Shown: piece by piece, positions 26,501 through 34,375 of the stretch
Numbering within the stretch: position 1 is the first letter of the stretch
How the letters are laid out: each line of letters begins with the position of its first letter
Assembly (NCBI GenBank): GCA_037013685.1
Contig: CM072886.1
Coordinates: 23,381,080-23,445,079 of the forward strand
DNA from: Acridotheres tristis
Taxonomy: Eukaryota; Chordata; Aves; Passeriformes; Sturnidae
Reading direction: 5' to 3'
Length of the DNA stretch: 64,000 bases
Made by a program: the position numbers and the translations under genes
The notes under the pieces: generated by a model
The model's database searches: none
What the model was told of the DNA's origin: nothing
The model's input: only the letters and a program-made list of their open reading frames with translations

Positions 26501-29500
26501 TGACCTAAGAGTGTATTATTACCTACTATTACCTACCTATGTCTCTACTTTTTGATGTGCTCATAACTTGTATATTTGCCTCCAGTATCATAAATACAGA
26601 AGGGAAAAAAAGGGAGCATTTTGATTTCTTCGCATATTTTAATTGGTGTGGGTGCTGGAAAAACCCACAACTGTGTGTCTTGCTCATTGGTTTGTTATGT
26701 TTGACGTATTTTCAATGTACTACTTGAATGTAGTAAATACAAAGACCTATGCTTTGGGTTTGGGGTGAGTTTTTTTTATATGGTTAGAGTTACAGGGTTT
26801 TCCAGTATATGGGGATGCATATGGTGATATGATGATAATGAAGTTGTGTGTCTCTTAGAGACCTAGTGTTGGCTTTGATACCACATCAAAAGATTGGTTT
26901 TCAGAATAGTCTGTGACTCCTTGCATGTTGTAAGAACAGCTGACACAAGGCAGGGCAGAGTTTGTCACTCCAGCCAGGATCTACAGGGAGGTTGTGTGGT
27001 TTTAATCCCTCACTATTTTTTGGCCTGTTGAACTGTAGTCTTGGAGTGCATGTTCCTTATATGGAGTGCATATTCCTTATCAGAAGCTGTGGAGTGCATA
27101 TTCCTTATCACAGCCTGTCAGTGGAGCTCTCCCTTTGAGGAGCAGTACAAAATAGAAGGCGTGCAAACACCTTCAGGTGCGGAAAAACTCTCTCATGTGA
27201 AGATTTTTTCTTCTCTTTTTTCTTTATTTTTTTGTGGGGGAAAGGCTTCTAAGGAATCCTGTTATTTTTCTAGTGCCATGTAGCTAATGAAAAAAGGGTA
27301 GAATAATATTAAGCGTGTTACTGATTTACATTTAGTAAATACAGTTGACATCAGTGTTAATGCTTTTTCCATGTTTGTCTTTTACAGGGTGCCTTTGAGA
27401 AGATATTTTCATTTTGGCCATTGTCCAAGTGTTTTGAATTGAATGGGAATGTCTATGAATGGTGGTTTAGGTGGAAGCTGGATCGCTATGTATGTAACAT
27501 TCGCATACATTTTTACTTGTCTTTTAAATGTATGTTTAAATTTGTGGGAAGAGAGAGGGTTGTTTTCCTTCTCTCCAGAGAAAATAGGAATTTTCCCCAG
27601 TGTTTAATAAAAGACTAAGCTGCACCTACTTTAGTTCTGAAAGTGTCTATCAAAGCCTTGCTTAAAAGATGGAGGTTGAATTATTTGCTTCTGGATTTAA
27701 AAAATGAAGTATAAAGTATCCTAGATCTGTCTTTTCTCAAAAATATTACTGCGAAAATTTAAGACCTGTAGCACTTCAGGCTGTTGAAATACAAGGAAAA
27801 TTACTGTGGTAGCTTTCTTAATAATACTCTTTAGAAGTCGTATCAGTTAAGGATATATATTTTTTTTAGGGTAGCATTTAAAACTTTAAAATCAGGATCT
27901 TGGTCCCCAAACCAGACTACTCTTGTACATATTTTTAAATTGTTTTCCACTGGAAAAATGCTTTCCTTCCAGTTATTGACCCTGCAATGTTGGGGAATAG
28001 AACAGAGAGACATTGGTCTTTTTTCCTTTCCTTCTTGGCCAAGGCAAGTGAAGTTTGAGGTGGAAGCCTTTGTGTGCTGAGCTTACCTTAATGGGCTCGG
28101 TCACACTGGGTTGCAGAGCGTTGTCACTCCCGGGGCTGCCCAGCAGCAGCACACCCTGTCTGCCAACCCACCCTCACTGCTGGGCTGCTGTGAGCACTGT
28201 GGGCTGGGTGGTGCTGCTGAAGAGCAGAGCTCAAAATAAATGCCAAGGACAAGCACTGAGTGGGGCTGAAACGGCCTCTTTGCCAGCTGATGAGAGCTCA
28301 GAATAAGATTGTAAAACTGTTGAAGAATTGTGTCTGTAAGAGAGGGATGCTCTTGTCCTGCTTCTTGGATGTTTTCACCTGCCACTTTGGGAGAAAGCCA
28401 GAGCCTTGTGGTTTTTCCCCAGAGAAATCTTTTCTCAGTGGTCGCATAGATAGCAGAGGGGATAGTAGGTACTTGAAAGCTTCTTGAAATGTAATTGCCT
28501 TGTCTTTAATGCTCTCTGAAGCATTAGTAAAGGTTCTTTATTTGTAGGTTTTTAGTTGAGTTAAAAATGCAGTTTATGACTATCTTGTGTGGAAAGTCTG
28601 GTTTTCTTTGCTTCAGTAAATCTGGGAAAGGACCTTTTGAAACATAGCTTTAGAACTGCTTTATCTGGTAGCATTTCTATTAAGTGTTTATACCTGAATG
28701 ACTTGTAAAAGCCGTGAAATATTAATTGCATTCTGTTTGTCTTTTACAGGTGGTTTTTCATGGGATGCTGTTTGCTTTTATTTATCTGGCATTGCAGAAA
28801 CATCAAATGATATCAGAGGGAAAAGGAGATCCTCTTTTCTCCAACAGAGTTTCAAATGTTTTATTATTTATTTCAATTGTGTCCTTTTTGGTAAGTATCT
28901 TTTATAGCCTAGTATAATCAGGTTTGTAAATATCTGAAAAATAAGTTTTCTGAAGTTCTTGTTTAGTCAATATTATCTAATACAAATGTTGAAAAATCAA
29001 ATCTTTATCTGGAGATATTTCAACTGGGTTTTTCTGTACAGCCCTACCTATATAGTCAATAAATATTTTTCTATTCAGTCAGATGTAGATGAAAACATCA
29101 TTACTCTTTCAGTTCATTGCAAAGCTTATAAGAAAATTGGATCATAAAAATAACATGGTACATAACACAGCTCTTATCTTCACACTTGATTGCTTGTTTA
29201 TTTTTGATGAAAAAAGTTGTATTAATTATTAATCAGATAAGTTTTCGTCAGTTGCGAAAAAGAATTTGAAAGAAACACAAACCTTAAGTCATGTAGTTTT
29301 TTTCTCTTAGTGTCCTACGTCTTAGTGAATCAACTAATACTAAAGCAATTCAAAATATCATACTCTTCTTTCATTTTAAAATGTTACATATAATTGCTAC
29401 ACAGACTAATTTTTTAATATCTTTTAGACCTACTCTATTTGGGCTAGTAGCTGTAAAAACAAGACAGAGTGCAATGAACTACATCCCTCTGTTTCTGTGG

Positions 29501-32371
29501 TGCAGGTAATTATTAGTCCTTTTGAGTACAGTGATAGAATCTAGTCTGTTCTTATCTGAGCTTTTTAAAAAATATGTCTTTAAATATATTTGTGCTTTTG
29601 CATGGAATGCCAGATACTGAGCTTCATTCCTGTGTCTGAAAGTGAAAAAGAGTTTAACAACATTAGTCAGTTTTTCATTGCCTTTAGGCACTGAATTTGA
29701 ACACTGTGTGATTGTGGTTTTGATTTATCTGGGTGTCCTTGGTGTAGGTTTCAATGCACCATTTAAGTCCAAACCCACCTTTTGACTATTTGCATAGCAC
29801 TGGAAAAGAAAAAAGCTGTGGAAGAGAAGAAAGGTGTAGAAAAGCAGGATTGCTTGGGAGGTATTAGTGTAGAAAGCAACCTAACGGACCCTGAAGTCAC
29901 TTTCAGGCAAAGAGGTGGGCCACAGAACCATGCACGTGGTTTCCTGGAATTTAAATGTTCCTCTTGCTGGGTCCCCTCCCCCACTATACCCCAACTGTCT
30001 CATTTTGTGCCCTGTTTCTTTTCTCCTTAATTTGTCCTGCTCTCTTGAGGGGCAGGAAGAGGGACTTAATTTTTTCATGTTATTTTGTCCATCTTGACAC
30101 CCTCTCTTTAAAAATTGAGGGTTAATTCAGATTTGTGGCCACCTTCATTTTAGGCTGGCATGGTGTAACATGTTTTGTGACCATGCCTAGTAAGCATGTA
30201 GTAACACCTGTCAGCATCAAGGCCATGATTCTAATGGAGTTGCAAATGTGACCTGCTATGCTGTAAGAATGTATGTACAGTATTTTTAGTTTCAATACCT
30301 ACTTTAAGTATAAACCGCATGGATTTTTATTTTTGTTTGGTTTATATTTTTATGAGCTTTTAAAGAAATTTTAATACATGATGGACTTCACTTAGTGCAG
30401 TGAAAATGGATACAACTTTTATGTGTTTGTTTGGCTTATCATCCACAGTCACTTTCTCTGTTTTTCCTTTTTTTTTCCTTTTTTTTTCTCTTTTTTTTTC
30501 CTTTTTTTTTCCTTTTTTTTCCTTTTTTTTTCCTTTTTTTCCTTTTTTTTCCTTTTTTTCCTTTTTTTTCCTTTTTTTCCTTTTTTTTCCTTTTTTTTTC
30601 CTTTTTTTTCCTTTTTTTCCTTTTTTTTCCTTTTTTTTCCTTTTTTTTCCTTTTTTTTCCTTTTTTTTCCTTTTTTTCCTTTTTTTTTCCTTTTTTTTCC
30701 TTTTTTTTCCTTTTTTTTTCCTTTTTTTTTCCTTTTTTTTCCTTTTTTTTCCTTTTTTTTTTTTTTCTTTTTTTTCCTTTTTTTTCCTTTTTTTTTCCTT
30801 TTTTTCCTTTTTTTTTCCTTTTTTTTTCCTTTTTTTCCTTTTTTTTCCTTTTTTTTCCTTTTTTTTTCCTTTTTTTTCCTTTTTTTCCTTTTTTTTCCTT
30901 TTTTTTCCTTTTTTTTTCCTTTTTTTTCCTTTTTTTTCCTTTTTTTTCCTTTTTTTCCTTTTTTTTCCTTTTTTTTCCTTTTAAATCCAAAGATTTTAGC
31001 TTTCATCCTCATCAGGAACATTCCCGGATATGTCCGATCTGTGTATAGCTCATTCTTCGCCTGGTTCGGCAAAATTTCTTTAGAGGTAAGTGGCATGACC
31101 AGAAGTACGGTGAATTAAAATTAGAAATGTAAGGTGGTGTTATGGTCTAGATTGGGCTACAACACATACAGAAAACATTTATTGACTTACTAAATGCCAC
31201 ACTGTCATGTTTGACCTCTCTTAGCATTATAGCTTCTGTTGCACTTAAAAATCATGGCTGAAATAGCAGTCTCACAGTACCAGGTTTAATTCTTGTGCTG
31301 TTTTAGGGGATGGGATGATTTAAGGTTGTGAGAGTGGGGATTAAATGTTGGAGTATGGTGTGAGGTGTATGCAGTTGGAAGATAAAAATTTAGGCCAGTT
31401 GAAGAATTTGCATGAATTATACTGACTAGTGTAAGTACACGTATAAACTTGTGTTTGCCCTAGGAAGCTTTTTGTGACTAACAAAGAAATGTAAACCCCT
31501 TCTTAATGCAAGTGTTACCTGGTTCCTTTGAGTGTGTATTTTGAAACAGTAGGAATTATCTTGCTTCCTATTTTATTTGCTGTTCAGTGATATTAAATGT
31601 GACATTTTCTTGTATTACTAAAATATATTTCTAGGAGAAACTCATTGCAATATAGGGTATATGGAGTACAGAATTTTGTGGGTTTTTAAAAGCATCACAT
31701 TTCACTCTTCCAATTCCTAATGGGCTTTAGGTGCTCATCAGCTCCTGGGAGCTGTGGATTCATCAGCAGGTGAAGCATTTTCTTTTATTTGCAAGCATGT
31801 AATTTCAGAGAGACACTCAGTTCGCTTACCAGAGACACACTAACTGAGGGAGGCAGATTTTTCCCTGCTCTGATGGAATGTATCCAATGCTCCCCTGAGC
31901 TATATTTGGTTGAGCCAAGCAAATCCGTTTCACTGTGTGATTCAACAAGCTCATGGTTTTCTTCTGTAGCAAAGACATGTGGAAAACAGCTTCTAACTTA
32001 AGCAGAAGTGTCTCAATTGATGCAATAGTAATAATATGGTTTTTGGTAAGTAAAAATATTTACATATCTAAGTATTGTTAAACACTTTTTTTTTTTTCTT
32101 TTAGCTTTTCATTTGCCAATACCATATTTGGCTGGCAGCAGACACAAAGGGGATCTTGGTGCTCATTCCTGGATATCCGATGTTTAATGTTCTTGTCAGC
32201 ACTTTCATATTTGTGTGCGTGGCACATGAGATTTCTCAGATCACTAATGATCTAGCACAGATTGTGGTTCCTAAAGATAACTCAACTCTGCTGAAGAGGT
32301 TGCTATGCATAGCTGGATTTTTTTCTGGACTACACTTCTTCTCTGCAATGCAAGACCAGTCAAGGCATTAA
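5437..32371 (+). CDS. CASD1: CASD1, sialic acid 9-O-acetyltransferase (18 exons, complete)
   Basis: Joined coding sequence: 5437-5569, 10650-10746, 11422-11542, 13088-13132, 15328-15390, 16549-16593, 19257-19380, 21049-21263, 22222-22647, 23055-23144, 23692-23811, 24700-24856, 26390-26469, 27388-27489, 28750-28890, 29428-29505, 30993-31085, 32105-32371. All introns are GT-AG and all phases fit, giving 2397 bases, 798 residues plus TAA; the human protein is 797. The known enzyme transfers acetyl from acetyl-CoA to CMP-sialic acid in the Golgi, producing 9-O-acetylated sialoglycans. Order: an N-terminal membrane anchor (about residues 21-38), a luminal SGNH/GDSL-like domain with GDS(94)R and D270-G-L-H273 (the catalytic triad established for human CASD1), then from about residue 300 a multi-pass acyltransferase-like membrane domain. 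No frameshift, stop or lost catalytic residue is seen. It converges with SGCE, as in other vertebrates. Confidence 0.97.
5570..10649 (+). other. CASD1 intron 1 (about 5.1 kb)
   Basis: The largest CASD1 intron. Its first 400-700 bases belong to the CpG island and are GC-rich; the rest is AT-rich. I see no further exon, RNA gene or identifiable transposon in it. The open frames across 5570-5980 reflect GC-rich composition rather than coding. Confidence 0.8.
10650..10746 (+). CDS. CASD1: CASD1 exon 2 (residues 45-77)
   Basis: Encodes [20 protein letters not shown] and the [11 protein letters not shown] stretch, the conserved start of the luminal domain. Acceptor caaag|gtgg, donor atag|gtaagg. 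Enters in phase 1 and leaves in phase 2. Too short to stand out as an open frame by itself. Confidence 0.95.
11422..11542 (+). CDS. CASD1: CASD1 exon 3 (residues 77-117), catalytic serine
   Basis: Encodes [19 protein letters not shown]: the SGNH block I motif G-D-S-R with the nucleophile at residue 94, the same position as in human CASD1. Acceptor gttttacag|tg, donor taag|gtgaga. The exon ends on a complete codon. Confidence 0.97.
13088..13132 (+). CDS. CASD1: CASD1 exon 4 (residues 118-132)
   Basis: A 45-base exon encoding [15 protein letters not shown], after a T-rich acceptor (ttttttttgacag|) and before gtaagt. Frame-neutral at both ends, so skipping it would remove 15 residues without a shift. 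Confidence 0.95.
15328..15390 (+). CDS. CASD1: CASD1 exon 5 (residues 133-153)
   Basis: A 63-base exon encoding [20 protein letters not shown] plus E, with an NGS glycosylation sequon. Acceptor attttacag|, donor gag|gtttgt, which is weaker than the neighbouring donors. Confidence 0.95.
16549..16593 (+). CDS. CASD1: CASD1 exon 6 (residues 154-168)
   Basis: A 45-base exon encoding [15 protein letters not shown], a buried strand of the SGNH fold. Acceptor gtttcttag|gg, donor acg|gtaagt. Phase 0 at both ends. Confidence 0.95.
19257..19380 (+). CDS. CASD1: CASD1 exon 7 (residues 169-210)
   Basis: Encodes [20 protein letters not shown] followed by [20 protein letters not shown]. It contains NGS and NIT sequons of the luminal domain. 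Acceptor tctccag|, donor caag|gtaaag. Leaves one base for the next exon. Confidence 0.96.
21049..21263 (+). CDS. CASD1: CASD1 exon 8 (residues 210-281), catalytic Asp/His
   Basis: Encodes [20 protein letters not shown] and on to [13 protein letters not shown]. The D-G-L-H motif places Asp at 270 and His at 273, the remaining catalytic residues known for the human enzyme. Acceptor aaattcag|at, donor aca|gtaagt. Confidence 0.97.
22222..22647 (+). CDS. CASD1: CASD1 exon 9 (residues 282-423)
   Basis: The largest internal exon (426 bases). It starts [20 protein letters not shown] and includes the first membrane span after the luminal domain ([15 protein letters not shown]), a charged cytosolic loop ([11 protein letters not shown]) and two more hydrophobic segments. 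The loop appears one residue longer than in human, which accounts for 798 against 797 residues. Acceptor tttttacag|, donor gag|gtaatg. Confidence 0.97.
23055..23144 (+). CDS. CASD1: CASD1 exon 10 (residues 424-453)
   Basis: A 90-base exon encoding [20 protein letters not shown] then [10 protein letters not shown]. The EWKGW..Q motif and the His in a hydrophobic helix (IYHI) are typical of this membrane domain. Acceptor gcattag|, donor act|gtaagt. Confidence 0.97.
23692..23811 (+). CDS. CASD1: CASD1 exon 11 (residues 454-493)
   Basis: A 120-base exon encoding [20 protein letters not shown] then [20 protein letters not shown], among the most conserved parts of the family. Acceptor ctcaacag|, donor cag|gtaaga. 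Phase 0 at both ends. Confidence 0.97.
24700..24856 (+). CDS. CASD1: CASD1 exon 12 (residues 494-546)
   Basis: Encodes [20 protein letters not shown] and [20 protein letters not shown], two membrane spans. Acceptor accccccag|, donor aatg|gtaaga. Leaves one base of a Gly codon. Confidence 0.97.
26390..26469 (+). CDS. CASD1: CASD1 exon 13 (residues 546-572)
   Basis: An 80-base exon encoding [27 protein letters not shown], a membrane span. Acceptor tcttcctcag|, donor cag|gtttgt. Confidence 0.95.
27042..27108 (+). repeat. Three copies of a 19-base unit, CASD1 intron 13
   Basis: The unit tggagtgcatattccttat occurs at 27042-27060 (one mismatch, g for a), 27062-27080 and 27090-27108. Spacing is uneven (1 and 9 bases between copies). 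No function is evident. Confidence 0.9.
27388..27489 (+). CDS. CASD1: CASD1 exon 14 (residues 573-606)
   Basis: Encodes [20 protein letters not shown] then [14 protein letters not shown]. The YEWWFRW.LDRY motif is a family signature. Acceptor ttttacag|gg, donor tat|gtatgt. Reading on past the donor stays open for a while but loses family resemblance. Confidence 0.97.
28750..28890 (+). CDS. CASD1: CASD1 exon 15 (residues 607-653)
   Basis: Encodes [20 protein letters not shown], a polar loop ([15 protein letters not shown]) and [10 protein letters not shown]. Acceptor cttttacag|, donor ttg|gtaagt. Phase 0 at both ends. Confidence 0.97.
29428..29505 (+). CDS. CASD1: CASD1 exon 16 (residues 654-679)
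   Basis: A 78-base exon encoding [26 protein letters not shown], a loop with two Cys and an NKT sequon. Acceptor atcttttag|, donor cag|gtaatt. Frame-neutral. Confidence 0.96.
30461..30982 (+). repeat. 522-base pure C/T tract, (CCTTTTTTT)n-like
   Basis: A run of 522 bases with only C and T, mainly CC separated by 6 to 10 T, with one longer T run near 30750. It lies in CASD1 intron 16 and ends 10 bases before exon 17, so it takes the place of the normal polypyrimidine tract. The long Phe-rich and Lys-rich open frames over it on the two strands are products of this composition, not genes. Its exact length may be affected by sequencing or assembly. Confidence 0.95.
30993..31085 (+). CDS. CASD1: CASD1 exon 17 (residues 680-710)
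   Basis: A 93-base exon encoding [20 protein letters not shown] then [11 protein letters not shown], with the conserved RNIPG and FGKISLE motifs. The acceptor is aaatccaaag|att directly after the 522-base pyrimidine tract; donor gag|gtaagt. Phase 0 at both ends, so skipping would remove 31 conserved residues without a frameshift. Confidence 0.94.
32105..32371 (+). CDS. CASD1: CASD1 exon 18, C-terminus and stop
   Basis: Encodes [20 protein letters not shown], a membrane span, [20 protein letters not shown], and ends MQDQSRH before TAA at 32369-32371. Acceptor ttttcttttag|. The QYHIWLAAD motif continues the FGKISLE motif of exon 17 across the splice, as in human. Confidence 0.97.
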   Translation, partial: LFICQYHIWLAADTKGILVLIPGYPMFNVLVSTFIFVCVAHEISQITNDLAQIVVPKDNSTLLKRLLCIAGFFSGLHFFSAMQDQSRH

Positions 32372-33519
32372 CTTAGAAACTTTCTTCAGGTTTACTTTGT
32401 GTCTGCCTGAACAAAAATTCTCAACTGGAGGTACAACATGACATATAAATTAAGCGTGTGGAAAATGTATATAGTGGAAATGTACATATTTTGTGTGGAA
32501 ATATCCTTCTCAAATAATCTGAGAAACAAGAGTGCACTGTACAGAATTGCATGTGAAAATGAGTCTTTTCTACTGGATGTTTGTTTCTGTTTACATATCT
32601 GTTGAAATGAGACACGAAGTAGTGCAGTGGTCGAGCAGTACCACAGGCACATGACAGGATTCAGCCGGCGCTGGGCGAGCCCACGGCCAGGGGCTGTTCC
32701 GGAGCACGCCCAGCACAGCCGGGAGCCTTCGGGAGCCTCGGGAGCCTCTGGAACCACCGCCCGCAGCTGAGGCAGCGACACCGGGGCGCGGCTCTGAACA
32801 AAGCGGTAACTTGCTGGTTAGACATTAGTGTTTGGGGTGGAAATAGTAATACATGTCACGTGAAACCCTTTATGTGTGGAAGTTAAAAGTAATCAATTCA
32901 GTGATTGAAGATTATATACAAGTTTACATAATATTTTATGAGGGTTTTTTAGAAATTTAAGATGTGTTCAGCAAATATGGTGAATTCTGAGACAAAATTT
33001 TTTTATAAAGAGAATTTGGGCTTTCTTCCTAAAATTATTTGCTTTTTCATAAATTTTTCACTAATTCATTGAACTGTGTGTAGTTCTGTGTACAATCCCA
33101 GTGAACAAACAAGTTGATAATTTTCAGAGACTCAGTTCAAGATGGGAGGTTTTTGGAAGACCCTCCAATCTTTTTCAGTCAGATGGAATCACATCATATC
33201 CACTCCATGAGATCATAGGGGAATGGTGATCTTTGACCTTCTCCCTGTGTTTGTAGGTGACTTTGAATAAGGTCTCATTAGGGAACTGGTGCCATTTTCT
33301 ATGCTGTAATAGCATTTTCATTTAAGAGAATGCAAGTCAGTCTGTTGGTATCATGAGGAGGAGGAATTGAGTGGTCAACTTTCTTGCATGCAGGTGGTTG
33401 AGTCTTAGAATTACGAGTGAAATGAGATTGGAGCTGTTTGAAAAAAACATTTTTTCCATCCTTTTTAGCAGTGCCCAATCTTTCTTATTAATTTTTCCTT
33501 TAGCAAAAACTTTAATTGA

Positions 33520-33525
33520 AATAAA
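33520..33525 (+). terminator. CASD1: Candidate proximal poly(A) signal of CASD1
   Basis: AATAAA about 1.15 kb after the stop codon with a GT-rich element within 20 bases downstream. Use is not provable from sequence. Confidence 0.4.
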
Positions 33526-34353
33526 TAGTCCTTCAGTGTGGCAGTGACAAGCTGTTGGTTATGATCAGTGAAGTTACGGACATTTCTTGGTTGGTTGTGG
33601 GTTTGGTTCAAGTAATAGTTTGACCTCTAGTTGCTTTTTCATTTTATTCTTCTGATTATTTGTTAGCAGGCAATATTATTTTCCAAGCATATGTGCAATT
33701 ATGTATGATTATAAACAACATGAATCCTAATTAGTACCATACATACTATCACATGTATGTTTTTCTTCTTATCCCAAGTAAAACACTGAATTCGATCTTG
33801 CAGCCATGAATGAATGCAAAACAAATTTATGAAAATAATTACTTCAATTTTTAGTTTTTTGTGTGTGCCAGAGAAAAGTTTCTTTTAAAGAATAACTAGT
33901 CATGTATCATAAAAAACAAAAAAGAAATCATTCACTTCCCCCAAATTAAGCAGTTTTGCTAAGCCTGCCAGCTGTTTTCAAGATACTGGAAAGATAGCTG
34001 TTTGTTCTGTGTGCATATTGCTTCCAGTGCTTGGGAATTTAACCTCGTTGATCAATACATTTGATGACTGAAGGAAAGGGTGTAGGTGGACACTGTAGGG
34101 GGGGATAGCAAGCATAACCTTCATCTATGCCAGTATTATGAGCAACGGAGAACTGTGAGCTTGAGGGATAATTTTTGTTTTGTTCTTCACAACATAACTA
34201 TTGTAGATATAACTCTATTTATCTGTTGTACAGACTTGGTTAAAAGATTTATTTTTAATGTTTGAAATAATGCACTTGTTTACTATTACTGTATGTGGGA
34301 TAAATATATTTTCTTTTCAGGTTATGTAAAAATATGAAGTAATTTAAACATTA

Positions 34354-34359
34354 AATAAA
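34354..34359 (+). terminator. CASD1: Candidate distal poly(A) signal of CASD1
   Basis: AATAAA followed by a GT/T-rich downstream element within 5 to 30 bases. It is the last convincing signal before a CR1 fragment and the gene-poor stretch, so I take it as the likely 3' end. Confidence 0.5.
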
Positions 34360-34375
34360 TGTGCTGTGGATGCTT

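Larger units (their letters stand above)
10747..32104 (+). other. CASD1 introns 2-17, no other gene seen
   Basis: Intron sizes are about 675, 1545, 2195, 1158, 2663, 1668, 958, 407, 547, 888, 1533, 918, 1260, 537, 1487 and 1019 bases. They are AT-rich. Apart from the pyrimidine tract in intron 16 and a three-copy 19-base repeat in intron 13, I recognise no RNA gene, nested gene or transposon. Short open frames in them (for example 21919-22194 in intron 8) show no family resemblance. Confidence 0.75.
32372..34375 (+). other. CASD1: CASD1 3' UTR (probable extent)
   Basis: About 2 kb of AT-rich sequence after the stop, ending shortly after the AATAAA at 34354-34359, which is followed by the GT-rich stretch gtgctgtggatg. 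A second AATAAA at 33520-33525, followed by cagtgtggcagtg, could give a shorter transcript. A GC-rich block at 32640-32810 interrupts the AT-rich composition. The end is inferred from signals only. Confidence 0.55.

Noticed and set aside
28055..28385. GC-richer segment with open frames on both strands in CASD1 intron 14
   Set aside because: CASD1 exon 14 joins exon 15 in phase without it, and no retroelement or coding signature is recognisable.
30400..31118. Long open frames of 180 to 230 codons on both strands, Phe-rich and Lys-rich
   Set aside because: They are the translation of the C/T tract and its complement, in all frames. Only 30993-31085 is coding, as CASD1 exon 17.
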